Below, one piece after another: positions 18,671 through 27,094 of a stretch of 33,649 nt of DNA. Numbering within the stretch: position 1 is the first letter of the stretch; each line of letters opens with the position of its first letter. A program made the translations under genes and the position numbers. Under the pieces are notes generated by a model. It had not been told where the DNA came from, made no database searches, and saw nothing but the letters and a program-made list of their open reading frames with translations. The stretch comes from Hoylesella shahii DSM 15611 = JCM 12083 (GTDB lineage Bacteria; Bacteroidota; Bacteroidia; Bacteroidales; Bacteroidaceae): contig NZ_BAIZ01000035.1 in the NCBI RefSeq assembly GCF_000613445.1, forward strand, positions 1-33,649, read 5' to 3'.

Positions 18671-20629
18671 CTAAACAAGAAACCCAAATTCACTAGAGTA
18701 ACGAAGCATTTGAGCGTCGTAAGCTTCGGTGTAATCTACTTTCACATCAACGACTTCGCCAACTTCGTTGTGAACGAGCTGATATACAGGGTTAATAAAG
18801 CCTTTATAAGGGGCAATATCTAATTCTGCAAAGCGTTCTAATACTTCTGAATGAAGTTTAGTGTCTACTTTAACCGCATATTTTTCAACCAGTTCTCTTG
18901 CTGCATTAAAATCGCCTTCGCTCTTTATCCGCTGCACTTCAGCCAGCAAATCACCGAATAAATGGCGTAATTGCTCGTAGTTATTAATCTTAATGAAGGT
19001 CTTGTTATTAAGCACAACCAACTCGGCAGCGTCTTTTCCATGTTCTAACACCCAGTGTGCGATAAGTGCTCTGTTACGCATGTGTGCTTCTTCGATGTTT
19101 TTACCAGTCTCAATGCGTGTAAGTTGAGTCATTAGACCATTCATCATGTACGTATAATATTGAGCGCGGTAAGCCTCTTTGTCGGGCACCAGTCCTAATT
19201 CCAACAGCTTATCATCGGCCAGATAATACAAACCAAAGAGGTCGGCTCGGGCTTCTTCGATAGTGTTGCCATAGGCTTTCAAGGCATCAGGACTAACTCC
19301 TGGCAGCAATTTTCCACTTCCGTGTCCCAAGCATTCGTGCAAATCAGTGTGCAAATTATCGCAAATGTCACCATATCGTGAAATCATTTCACGCGTATCC
19401 TCGTCAATCACAAATTCTTCTTTAAATCCATTGCCCTTTGCAGCTTTATTATATGCGTCGGTAATATTGCTGATGGTAACGCTTTTCGACCCATGTTGCG
19501 CCCTAATCCAGTCGGCATTAGGCAAGTTTATGCCAATGGCTGTAGAAGGATATTCGTCTCCTCCAAGCATAGCAGCGCAGACAACATTGGCTGTAACGCC
19601 TCGCACTTCGGCTTTTTTAAATCGTTGATCAACAGGCGAATGGTCTTCAAACCATTGTGCATTGTCACTGATAAGACGAGTTCGGCGTGTTGCTTCCTGG
19701 TCTTTATACTCCACAATACCTTCCCACGATGCTTTAAAGCCTAGCGGGTCACCATACACTTCAATAAATCCGTTGATAAAGTCTATGGTGCCTTCTTGTT
19801 CTTTAAGCCATTCAATCGAATATTCGTCAAATAGATGCAAGTTTCCAGAGCGATAATAAGCTATCAGTAAGTCGAGAACATGTTTTTGTTGCGAGTTCTC
19901 TGCTACTTGTTTTGCTTTATCTAACCAGTAGATGATGTGGCGAATAGCTTCGCCATACATCGTGGTTTCGCTCCAGATGCATTCCTCTAGTCCATTATCT
20001 CCTTTAATTAGTTTGGTGTTTAATCCCCACGAAGGAGAATTGTCTCCAGCAGCAGCTTTCATCTTGTTATAGAAGTCTTCAGCTTCTTGCTGACTAACAC
20101 CCTCGTAATAGTTGCAAGCCGAAGTTTTTACCACGTCCACCCCATCAGCTTTGTTTACACGTTTGGGTAGGATTTCAGGATTGAACATTACGGGACAAAT
20201 GTCGTTGCAAAGTTCTTCAGTTGTGGTATAGCCCGTCATTGGCAACTTTTCTAATGACATTTGACTAACAGCCGAGCGGAAGAATGTTTCTGAAAATTGC
20301 GGTATAATCTTATCGTTGGCGTAATGATGGTAGATGCCATTAGAAAACCACACACGTTTTAAATATAATGTCAGCTTCTCAAAATTGTCTTTATCAGAGT
20401 TGGCATCAAAGTGTGTATAAAGAGTTTCAAGAGTTTTTCTGATGCGGAGGTTGTATTTTCCAAACTGGTCGGTGGTGATGTCTCTTCCACAGAGCGTGGC
20501 TTGTGAAAGATAGTAAACGTATAATTTTTGCTGTAGCGATAACTTCTCAAACTGTGGTAGTTGGTAACGAAGCATTTGCAAGTCGGCAAATCTCTCATCG
20601 CTATATATAAAGGTGTCTGTTTCTTTCAT
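18671..20629 (-). CDS. Dipeptidyl peptidase III (M49 zinc peptidase)
   Basis: Zinc exopeptidase that releases dipeptides from the N-terminus of oligopeptides. The metal motif is HECLGH (residues 431-436), a HEXXGH form rather than the eukaryotic HEXXXGH; the second motif EEARAD (458-463) supplies the third ligand, Glu. Other family segments are MLGGDEYPSTAIGINLPNAD and GDICDNLHTDLHE. The 652-residue length fits the bacterial branch studied in Bacteroides thetaiotaomicron. There is no signal peptide at the chosen start, so it should be cytoplasmic. Upstream, only 65 bp separate it from the AraC-type gene, and those contain a strong terminator and no evident promoter. Its expression may depend on readthrough. 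Confidence 0.95.
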   Translation of the reverse strand: MKETDTFIYSDERFADLQMLRYQLPQFEKLSLQQKLYVYYLSQATLCGRDITTDQFGKYNLRIRKTLETLYTHFDANSDKDNFEKLTLYLKRVWFSNGIYHHYANDKIIPQFSETFFRSAVSQMSLEKLPMTGYTTTEELCNDICPVMFNPEILPKRVNKADGVDVVKTSACNYYEGVSQQEAEDFYNKMKAAAGDNSPSWGLNTKLIKGDNGLEECIWSETTMYGEAIRHIIYWLDKAKQVAENSQQKHVLDLLIAYYRSGNLHLFDEYSIEWLKEQEGTIDFINGFIEVYGDPLGFKASWEGIVEYKDQEATRRTRLISDNAQWFEDHSPVDQRFKKAEVRGVTANVVCAAMLGGDEYPSTAIGINLPNADWIRAQHGSKSVTISNITDAYNKAAKGNGFKEEFVIDEDTREMISRYGDICDNLHTDLHECLGHGSGKLLPGVSPDALKAYGNTIEEARADLFGLYYLADDKLLELGLVPDKEAYRAQYYTYMMNGLMTQLTRIETGKNIEEAHMRNRALIAHWVLEHGKDAAELVVLNNKTFIKINNYEQLRHLFGDLLAEVQRIKSEGDFNAARELVEKYAVKVDTKLHSEVLERFAELDIAPYKGFINPVYQLVHNEVGEVVDVKVDYTEAYDAQMLRYSSEFGFLV

Positions 20630-20649
20630 GATGATTTTCTTAAATACAC

Positions 20650-20688
20650 AAAAAAATTATCTCCACGCACTTATTAGCGTGGAGATAA
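20650..20688 (-). terminator. Strong intrinsic terminator between the AraC-type gene and dipeptidyl peptidase III
   Basis: On the minus strand, TTATCTCCACGC (20688-20677) pairs perfectly with GCGTGGAGATAA (20668-20657) around an 8-base loop, followed by a run of seven T on that strand. It is the cleanest terminator in the window. Confidence 0.85.
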
Positions 20689-20694
20689 AATTGA

Positions 20695-21108
20695 TTACCT
20701 GTCTGATTCGGGAGAAATTCGGTACTCCCGAGGTGTCATTCCAGTGAACCTCTTAAACGAAGTGTAGAACGACTGACGAGTAGAGAACCCCACAGCATCC
20801 GAAACATCCTCGATTGTGAGGTGAGCCTTACGCTTGTCTTTCAACAGTTTCATGGCTTCTTGGATGCGGAACTTGTTCACGAAGGATGTGTAATTGGTAT
20901 TGAATTGCCTGTTAATTACAGTCGAGATATATCTCGTGTTCGTACCCAAATCCTTTGCAAGTTGCTTTGCAGAGTAAGTCTTGTCCTTGTACTTTTGATT
21001 TACTGAAATCTCCTGGCAAATGTTTTTTGCCAACGTACCCATTAATTGGGGGTTAATGAAGATTTGAGAATCTCTCTTTTTACCTTTTGTTTCTACTAAC
21101 TGTACCAT
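20695..21108 (-). CDS. Stand-alone AraC-type DNA-binding domain protein
   Basis: Probable transcription regulator of 137 residues. Nearly the whole protein after residue 25 is the two-part AraC/XylS helix-turn-helix: first helix pair KTYSAKQLAKDLGTNTRYIS, then TIEDVSDAVGFSTRQSFYTS with the family signature FKRFTGMTPREYR at the C-terminus. No ligand-binding, receiver or membrane domain is present, so it may respond to its own level or to a partner protein. It has its own promoter and a strong terminator, and sits upstream of the dipeptidyl peptidase gene. Targets unknown. Confidence 0.88.
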   Translation of the reverse strand: MVQLVETKGKKRDSQIFINPQLMGTLAKNICQEISVNQKYKDKTYSAKQLAKDLGTNTRYISTVINRQFNTNYTSFVNKFRIQEAMKLLKDKRKAHLTIEDVSDAVGFSTRQSFYTSFKRFTGMTPREYRISPESDR

Positions 21109-21138
21109 ACTATAAAAACTAAATGCCTACTGATGGTG

Positions 21139-21170
21139 CAAATATACTCATTATTTTATTAACACAACAA
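21139..21170 (-). promoter_or_regulatory. Promoter for the AraC-type gene
   Basis: On the minus strand, TTG (21170-21168) is followed after 21 bp by TATATTTG (21146-21139), 30 bp before the start codon. Confidence 0.6.
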
Positions 21171-21479
21171 TAATGTTACTTTTTTTTGATGTTTTGTTTA
21201 TAACATTGCTCTTATAGGCTGATTTATGTACATATTTTGCTGTTCAAAGATGGCTGATTTGTGTTTTTAACAGATTTTACCTTATTTACATAAAGGCTTC
21301 ATCTATGTTTACACGCCCCAATCCTTTTCCATTCATAAAACACGTTTTACCTGTATCGTTCTCTCAAGTTTTGCGAATGCTCTTGGCAAGCTGTGTATTG
21401 GTCTTTTTCTTTGCGATGCCAAGCGATGTTTAATGAGTATTGTCAGGGCAAATGCTCAGCTTTGGTCTTCGTTTTAGTA
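21171..21479. other. Intergenic region between rho and the AraC-type gene
   Basis: About 310 bp without an assigned gene. The only frame of note is a 42-codon plus-strand ORF at 21305-21433 with a hydrophobic C-terminal half (residues about 22-38, VLRMLLASCVLVFFFAM). It has no recognised promoter or homolog, so I do not call it as a gene. No RNA gene was recognised. Confidence 0.4.
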
Positions 21480-21507
21480 AGGGATGGGGCAGTTCTGTGC
21501 CCCATTT
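21480..21507 (-). terminator. Hairpin after rho (candidate terminator)
   Basis: ATGGGGCA (21483-21490) and TGCCCCAT (21497-21504) form a perfect stem with a 6-base loop, extendable with GGG/CCC. It is 7 bp past the rho stop on the minus strand. No T run follows, so it may act weakly or with Rho. Confidence 0.45.
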
Positions 21508-21513
21508 CCCTCA

Positions 21514-23517
21514 TTATGCGTTCATCGAGAGTAAGAACTCGTCGTTGTCTTTTGTTACATTTAGACGATCGTGAATAGCGTTCATAGCTTCTATCGGATT
21601 CATGTCTGATATGTACTTACGCAGCACCCACATTCTGTCGAGCGTGGTCTTGTCTTGCAACAGGTCGTCGCGACGTGTGCTTGATGCTACCAAATTCACA
21701 GCCGGGAATACGCGTTTGTTACTCAACGAGCGATCGAGTTGCAACTCCATGTTGCCAGTTCCCTTGAATTCCTCGAAAATTACTTCGTCCATCTTACTGC
21801 CAGTGTCGATAAGAGCTGTGGCAATAATAGTGAGCGAACCGCCATTTTCTACATTACGAGCAGCACCAAAGAAGCGTTTGGGTTTTTGGAGAGCGTTGGC
21901 ATCCACACCACCAGTGAGCACTTTACCACTTGCAGGACTAACGGTATTGTAGGCACGAGCCAAGCGAGTGATGGAATCGAGGAATATAACAACGTCGTGC
22001 CCCGACTCTACAAGTCGTTTGGCTTTCTCAAGAACGATGCCAGCAATCTTTACATGGCGTTCTGCTGGTTCGTCAAATGTAGAGGCAATTACCTCTGCAT
22101 TTACGGTGCGAGCCATGTCGGTAACTTCTTCAGGGCGTTCGTCTATGAGCAGCATCATTAGATATGCCTCAGGATGGTTGGCTGCAATGGCGTTTGCTAT
22201 GTTCTTCATTAAAATGGTTTTACCCGTTTTGGGTTGTGCCACGATAAGCGCACGTTGTCCCTTACCTATGGGAGAGAACAAATCAACGATACGAGTTGAG
22301 AGGTTTGTTGTGGCAGGATTACCACAGAGATTAAACTTTTCGTCGGGGAAAAGTGGTGTAAGATGTTCGAAAGGCACGCGGTCTCTTATTTCTTCAGGAG
22401 CCCTGCCATTAATCATCTCGATACTTGTTAGTGGGAAGTATTTTTCGCCTTCTCGCGGTGGGCGCACTTTGCTTCTTACAACATCACCTGTTTTAAGACC
22501 ATATTTCTTTACTTGTTGTGTCGAAACATATACATCATCGGGAGATGATAAGTAATTATAGTCGCTTGATCTTAGAAATCCGTAACCGTCGGGCATTATT
22601 TCCAATACGCCATCGGCTGTTATCAAGTCTGTGAAGTCGTACGAGTTTTGTACAGGTTGTACCACTTCTTGTGGCTGAAATACTTGATTAGGCATGCCAC
22701 TTGTAGGATTGTCAAAGATATCGTAGTTGGGCATTGCCCCTTGATCTTCGATGGGTAAGTCCACCACGGTGATAAAGTCAGTACCATCTCCAGGGTCACC
22801 TTCCCAATAACCATCTCTTATTGGGTCTGGTCTATCATTCGAATTCTCGTTACGAGCATTGATTTTTGCTTGCAATTGAGCTAGCAAACCGCTGTCGGGA
22901 GCATCATTGTTATCTTCCATTTCGCTTGCTTCGGGTAAGAAGCTAGCTTCGGGCACCGACATTTCGTTATCCTCCTCGGTAGGCTGAATATTATTGTTCT
23001 CGATGATGTCTGTTACAGGCTCAGGCTTTTCGCTTGTTTCAACATTCTCGGCATTTATTTCTTCGGTTGTCTCTTCGTTTTTTTGTTCTTCCACCTCTTG
23101 GCGCAAGCGTTCTGCTTCAGCCAAGGCAGCAGCTTCAGCTTCTTTTTCTTTCTTTGATTTGCGTCCCCTTTTCTTGGGTTTAGCAGTTTCTTCAGCAGAG
23201 TTTTCCGCTGTTGTTTCTTCTATATCTTTAAAAAGTGAAGGCTGTTCGCTAGGAGACATTTTATTGTTTTTCACATCAAAGTTTTCTCCCTCTTTCCCTT
23301 TTACCGAGTAAACTCTATCTGTGTCTTTCTTAACAATTCTTGTTCTTTTCTTTTTTTGTCCCAAGGGGTTTTTGGTTCCCTCGTCAATGGCTTGTTTATC
23401 TAATATTGAATATACCAATTCTTCTTTGTTGTTGCCGTTGTAATCGGCACCAAGTGTTTTTGCAATGTCCTCCAATTCAGACATCTCTTTTGATAATAGT
23501 TCTTCTTTACTATACAT
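21514..23517 (-). CDS. rho: Transcription termination factor Rho with long disordered insertion
   Basis: Hexameric RNA-dependent ATPase that ends transcription. The 667-residue protein starts with a Rho N-terminal helical domain (1-45). About 240 residues (50-293) of low-complexity, Glu/Asn/Pro-rich sequence follow, with a basic patch [13 protein letters not shown] (113-125). The RNA-binding cold-shock fold ([20 protein letters not shown], 303-322) and the ATPase core come next: Walker A AQPKTGKT (427-434), Walker [12 protein letters not shown] (508-518), Q-loop [10 protein letters not shown] (530-539), and R-loop [17 protein letters not shown]. The insertion is typical of Bacteroidota Rho; published work in B. 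thetaiotaomicron links it to phase separation. It has a well-formed promoter. Confidence 0.97.
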   Translation of the reverse strand: MYSKEELLSKEMSELEDIAKTLGADYNGNNKEELVYSILDKQAIDEGTKNPLGQKKKRTRIVKKDTDRVYSVKGKEGENFDVKNNKMSPSEQPSLFKDIEETTAENSAEETAKPKKRGRKSKKEKEAEAAALAEAERLRQEVEEQKNEETTEEINAENVETSEKPEPVTDIIENNNIQPTEEDNEMSVPEASFLPEASEMEDNNDAPDSGLLAQLQAKINARNENSNDRPDPIRDGYWEGDPGDGTDFITVVDLPIEDQGAMPNYDIFDNPTSGMPNQVFQPQEVVQPVQNSYDFTDLITADGVLEIMPDGYGFLRSSDYNYLSSPDDVYVSTQQVKKYGLKTGDVVRSKVRPPREGEKYFPLTSIEMINGRAPEEIRDRVPFEHLTPLFPDEKFNLCGNPATTNLSTRIVDLFSPIGKGQRALIVAQPKTGKTILMKNIANAIAANHPEAYLMMLLIDERPEEVTDMARTVNAEVIASTFDEPAERHVKIAGIVLEKAKRLVESGHDVVIFLDSITRLARAYNTVSPASGKVLTGGVDANALQKPKRFFGAARNVENGGSLTIIATALIDTGSKMDEVIFEEFKGTGNMELQLDRSLSNKRVFPAVNLVASSTRRDDLLQDKTTLDRMWVLRKYISDMNPIEAMNAIHDRLNVTKDNDEFLLSMNA

Positions 23518-23593
23518 CTTTGTATATCTTATGCAATAAGTTGTTGATTGTAATAAAAGCGCTTCAAGAACAGAAACGCTTCGAATTTCTATG

Positions 23594-23623
23594 CAAAATT
23601 ACGTAAAATATATAACGTCGCAA
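23594..23623 (-). promoter_or_regulatory. Promoter for rho
   Basis: On the minus strand, TTTG (23624-23621) is followed after 19 bp by TAATTTTG (23601-23594). The rho ATG is 76 bp further on. Confidence 0.65.
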
Positions 23624-23887
23624 ATATTTTCTCGTAAAATTTTGCCCTATTAATATATTTTAAGGTAATAATTGCAGCTGCTACCAACCTTTCTCTTATA
23701 ATAGTGCCAACAGTTATGTATTTAAATGTTTAATTGATATGATGTTAATACGATTACTTTTGTGATTGTTTTGTTAAAATATTATACTGTCTTTATGCGT
23801 TTTGCGGCGAATATACCCCTGCTTTTACAAAGTTTTAAATTGGTATTAATAGTTAGATTAGTACTATAAAAACTGAAAATGCACGAT
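23624..23887. other. AT-rich spacer between fbp terminator and rho promoter
   Basis: No ORF, RNA gene or repeat recognised. It separates the end of the ftsE-to-fbp unit from the rho promoter. Confidence 0.5.
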
Positions 23888-23925
23888 ATAAAAACGAGCA
23901 GCCCCCTTTGGGAGCAGCTCGTTTT
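23888..23925 (-). terminator. Strong terminator of the ftsE-lysC-lysA-fbp unit
   Basis: On the minus strand AAAACGAGC (23925-23917) pairs with GCTCGTTTT (23899-23891); inside, GCTCCC pairs with GGGGGC (one wobble) around an AAAG loop, and a T run follows. It lies about 40 bp past the fbp stop. Confidence 0.85.
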
Positions 23926-23966
23926 ATGTATAGCATTCTATACTCTAATTTTTATAGTGTACTCCC

Positions 23967-25967
23967 CTACTCTTTTTTCTTTCGTTCAGTTTCTTTTATA
24001 ATGCCATGTCGATAAGCGTAGAGTAATTCTTCTAAGTCGGCCACCTGCTTGTTAAGTTCAACGCCCTTATCAGTATCGGCCACTAGCATTCTGTGCGACG
24101 ACATTTCGATGATTTGCGTGGTACTTTTAATGTCGCTACCTGTGCGAATTGCCTCCATAGCATTGTTAAAAGGCTCGTGTTGAACCAATTGAAATCCACG
24201 GCTATGGTATACTAACGTGTAGCCTGCTATTCCTGTTTCCTTGTGATAAGCTTCAGAAAAGCCACCGTCAATAACCATCAACTTGCCGTTTGCTTTTATT
24301 GGATTTTCACCGTTGGCAACATGCACAGGAACGTGTCCGTTGATAATGTGTCTATTGTCTCCTGTAACACCAAAAGCATCTAGTATGCTATCTACAACGT
24401 TTTCGTTGTCGCGTAGTGTGAAATAGTTGCCTTTTTTCTCCTTGTGTGTAGCCTTATCGGCAATAAAATAGCGTTCGAAGGTTGCCATTTTAGACTTATC
24501 GAAGAGCGGAGAATTGGGTCCACACCATAAATAAAGAAAATAATCAATGGCATATTGGCGCTCTTCGGGCTCCGCATCCTTTTGGTATGCGGTACGAACA
24601 AGCATACCGATGTTGTGTAGCAGTTTGCGTCCTGATAGCGTTTGTCCAGGAGTTACCTCCACGTTTTTTAGCGAACCATCTTCGTTTAGAGGAATCGAGG
24701 CGTGAAAAAGCAAGTTGTTGTTATATATGGCATACATGCATCCATGTTGCAAAAGCAAGCGCACATGGCGTTGTAACTTTTCGCTCACCTTGAAAGAATG
24801 GCGTAAGCGTTTGGCCAACATCTTCTCCTCGTCGGTTAGTTCTAGTGGATTGGCTGGGTTTATCGTTGGAAATTCATTGCTTGTAAGTGGATATTCTTGT
24901 CCATCCAGAGTTATAGTACCCTTAGTATAGTTTATATTACGCAGCAAAACCCTGTCTTGCATTTGCCAATGGGAATGCTTCTCAAAGAGTTGCGATTCTA
25001 TTTTAAACTGAATAACAGCGATAGCCTTATGCATTAAAGCTGTTAGGCGCATGGCTTTTTCGTCTAGTTTAGAAGACTCGCCACTATTTTTAGGCACAAA
25101 CTCCTTACATTCTGTTTCGCCATAGGTCTCCATGGCAAAGGTTGCAAGTGGCACAAGGTTAATACCGTAACCATCTTCGAGCGTGGTGAGGTTGGCATAA
25201 CGCAACGATAGTCGTATCACGTTGCAAATACATGCCACATTTCCAGCTGCTGCACCCATCCAAAGCATGTCGTGATTGCCCCATTGAATATCCCAACTGT
25301 GATAGCGTTCCATTGTATCCATGATAACATGTGCTCCTGGTCCGCGGTCGTATATGTCGCCTAGAATGTGCAGTTGGTCAATGGCCAAGCGTTGAATAAC
25401 GTTGCAGATGGCTACAACAAAGTCGTCGGCACGTCCAGTGCTGATTATTGTTTCGATAATAACGTTTACGTATGCGGCCTTATTTGAGTCGTCAACGCGT
25501 TCGTGCAATAGTTCTTGGATGATGTATTGGAAGTCTGTTGGTAATGATTTGCGCACTTTCGAACGCGTGTATTTGCTAGATACATCCCTACATATACTCA
25601 CAAGTTGGTGAATGGTGATGTGATACCAATCGTTTAGATCGGTTTCCGTTTCCTTAACCAACTCCAATTTTTGTTCGGGATAGTAAATCAATGTGCATAA
25701 TTCTCGTTTCTCTGACTCGCGCAGTGTTGTTCCAAAGATGTCGTTAACCTTGCGTTTGATGTTTCCCGATGCATTTTTTAGCACGTGTTGGAAAGCCTCG
25801 TATTCGCCATGCAAATCGGCTAAGAAATGTTCTGTGCCTTTAGGAAGGTTGAGAATGGCTTGGAGATTTATAATTTCAGTGCTTGCTTCGGCCACCGTTG
25901 GGAACGATTGAGCTAAGAGTGTGAGGTAACGCAAGTCGCGCTCTATTTCGTATTTTTTCTTTGTCAT
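23967..25967 (-). CDS. fbp: Fructose-1,6-bisphosphatase, class III
   Basis: Gluconeogenic enzyme that hydrolyses fructose-1,6-bisphosphate. The 666-residue protein is of the class III type found in Firmicutes and Bacteroidota, with a calcineurin-like metallophosphoesterase core: FLADLHGEYEAFQHV (about 47-61), LGDIYDRGPGAHVI (about 197-210), WGNHDMLWMGAAAGN (about 229-243), and later NGHVPVHVANGENPIKANGK. These supply the Asp, His and Asn metal ligands. Length fits the class (about 640-670). Its ATG overlaps the stop of the upstream gene as TAATG, so the two are probably translationally coupled. It is the last gene of the six-gene unit and is followed by a strong terminator. Confidence 0.96.
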   Translation of the reverse strand: MTKKKYEIERDLRYLTLLAQSFPTVAEASTEIINLQAILNLPKGTEHFLADLHGEYEAFQHVLKNASGNIKRKVNDIFGTTLRESEKRELCTLIYYPEQKLELVKETETDLNDWYHITIHQLVSICRDVSSKYTRSKVRKSLPTDFQYIIQELLHERVDDSNKAAYVNVIIETIISTGRADDFVVAICNVIQRLAIDQLHILGDIYDRGPGAHVIMDTMERYHSWDIQWGNHDMLWMGAAAGNVACICNVIRLSLRYANLTTLEDGYGINLVPLATFAMETYGETECKEFVPKNSGESSKLDEKAMRLTALMHKAIAVIQFKIESQLFEKHSHWQMQDRVLLRNINYTKGTITLDGQEYPLTSNEFPTINPANPLELTDEEKMLAKRLRHSFKVSEKLQRHVRLLLQHGCMYAIYNNNLLFHASIPLNEDGSLKNVEVTPGQTLSGRKLLHNIGMLVRTAYQKDAEPEERQYAIDYFLYLWCGPNSPLFDKSKMATFERYFIADKATHKEKKGNYFTLRDNENVVDSILDAFGVTGDNRHIINGHVPVHVANGENPIKANGKLMVIDGGFSEAYHKETGIAGYTLVYHSRGFQLVQHEPFNNAMEAIRTGSDIKSTTQIIEMSSHRMLVADTDKGVELNKQVADLEELLYAYRHGIIKETERKKKE

Positions 25968-27091
25968 TACTTAAATACCTTTGTTATCTTGTGGGTTAAG
26001 TGCGTGGTATGTTTATCGTTTAGAGGCAGTATGGGCATAAATCCCTCTGGAAGTTTTAGCAAATTGTGCATAACTCCTTCTGCTTGTCTAAAAAACTGCA
26101 GCATTCGTGCTTTATTTAGCGCTTGTACTAAGGCTTCTTCATCATAGTCAGACAGCCTTAAACTGGCATAAAGATTAACTAATAATTGTAGGTGTGCAGT
26201 ATCTTCTGAGAGAGAGTTGTATAAGGTGCGTACATTCTCTACGATAGTTTTAATTACAGCATTATTGTCTAGGCTGTCTGTATCTTCGTCGATTTCCTCC
26301 ACTTCCAGATCTTCCCCATCCTCAGTGTCGTTGTTGTCTTCGGGTATAGGATCGAAGTTGAAAGTTTCAAAACCTGATAGGTCTGTTGAAGGAGTAGTTG
26401 TTTGTAGGCGTTCAAGTCCTTTTCTCAGTAAGTCTAGCACGCGTTCTTGTGCTGCATACATCAACACATAGCTCCATTTGGATGTGGCAAGTGCTTCAAT
26501 TGTTTCATTGCGCAGATCCATTAGTGTATACATCTCTGCGTCAATTCCTGCAAGTACCAGCAAACCAACCAGCTCTAGTTCGGCAGTTGTGAGCATAGAG
26601 GCAGGCCAAGTGTTAAGCGTTTTGCGGTACATGCGCATAAATTGGTTGGCCATGTCGGTCATTTCAATGCCGCTAGTGATGCGTGGGTTGTCTATTCTTA
26701 CGATATTGGTGTTGACATTGAAAGCCTTCAGCGTATCGTATTCCAATTGTCCACATACATGCACAACACCTACCAGCTTCAACATCCTTTTTATTGGGAT
26801 ATTTAAAAGTAATCGTTTAGCCGTTGGAAGATTGTTTATATGCCAGGGATTAAGGTCGCCCAATGGTGATAGCACCACTGCCGTGTGAGTGCGAACGGCC
26901 CAATTATAAATATAAAGCGTCTTGGCATCCCAGCACCCAACAAGATGAACGAGTGAGAAACTATCTTTCCACGAAGGTGCTTCGTTTGCAATAGTGATGT
27001 TGAGTTGGTTTTGTATCAGGCTAAAAAGAGTAGTCAGATACTGTTTATCAGCATCTGAAACATCTTTTGATATGTAAACCAACACATTCAT
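25967..27091 (-). CDS. GT-B-like protein with only the N-terminal half-fold, function unknown
   Basis: No known function. The N-terminal 140 residues resemble the acceptor domain of GT4-type glycosyltransferases: HLVGCWDAKTLYIYNWAVRT (49-68), VVLSPLGDLNPWHI (72-85), KRMLKLVGVVHVCGQLE (101-117) and VRIDNP (131-136). They match the usual order of HxHGxW, SPHGxLxPW, and xExxxL/xxNP blocks. The donor-nucleotide half with its E(x7)E motif is missing. Instead there is a helical region (165-230), an acidic linker with many Asp/Glu (247-276) and a second helical region. It lies 3 bp after a GT2 gene and overlaps fbp. The protein may bind a glycan or partner the GT2 without catalysing transfer. No signal or membrane segment. 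Confidence 0.7.
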   Translation of the reverse strand: MNVLVYISKDVSDADKQYLTTLFSLIQNQLNITIANEAPSWKDSFSLVHLVGCWDAKTLYIYNWAVRTHTAVVLSPLGDLNPWHINNLPTAKRLLLNIPIKRMLKLVGVVHVCGQLEYDTLKAFNVNTNIVRIDNPRITSGIEMTDMANQFMRMYRKTLNTWPASMLTTAELELVGLLVLAGIDAEMYTLMDLRNETIEALATSKWSYVLMYAAQERVLDLLRKGLERLQTTTPSTDLSGFETFNFDPIPEDNNDTEDGEDLEVEEIDEDTDSLDNNAVIKTIVENVRTLYNSLSEDTAHLQLLVNLYASLRLSDYDEEALVQALNKARMLQFFRQAEGVMHNLLKLPEGFMPILPLNDKHTTHLTHKITKVFK

Positions 27092-27094
27092 TAA

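Noticed and set aside
21968..22555. 195-residue plus-strand ORF and its neighbours within 21602-22161
   Set aside because: Antisense shadows of rho; no promoter and no recognisable domains.
23518..23966. tRNA or other RNA gene in the rho/fbp gap
   Set aside because: No T-loop, acceptor or other RNA signature seen on either strand; only the promoter and terminator are supported.
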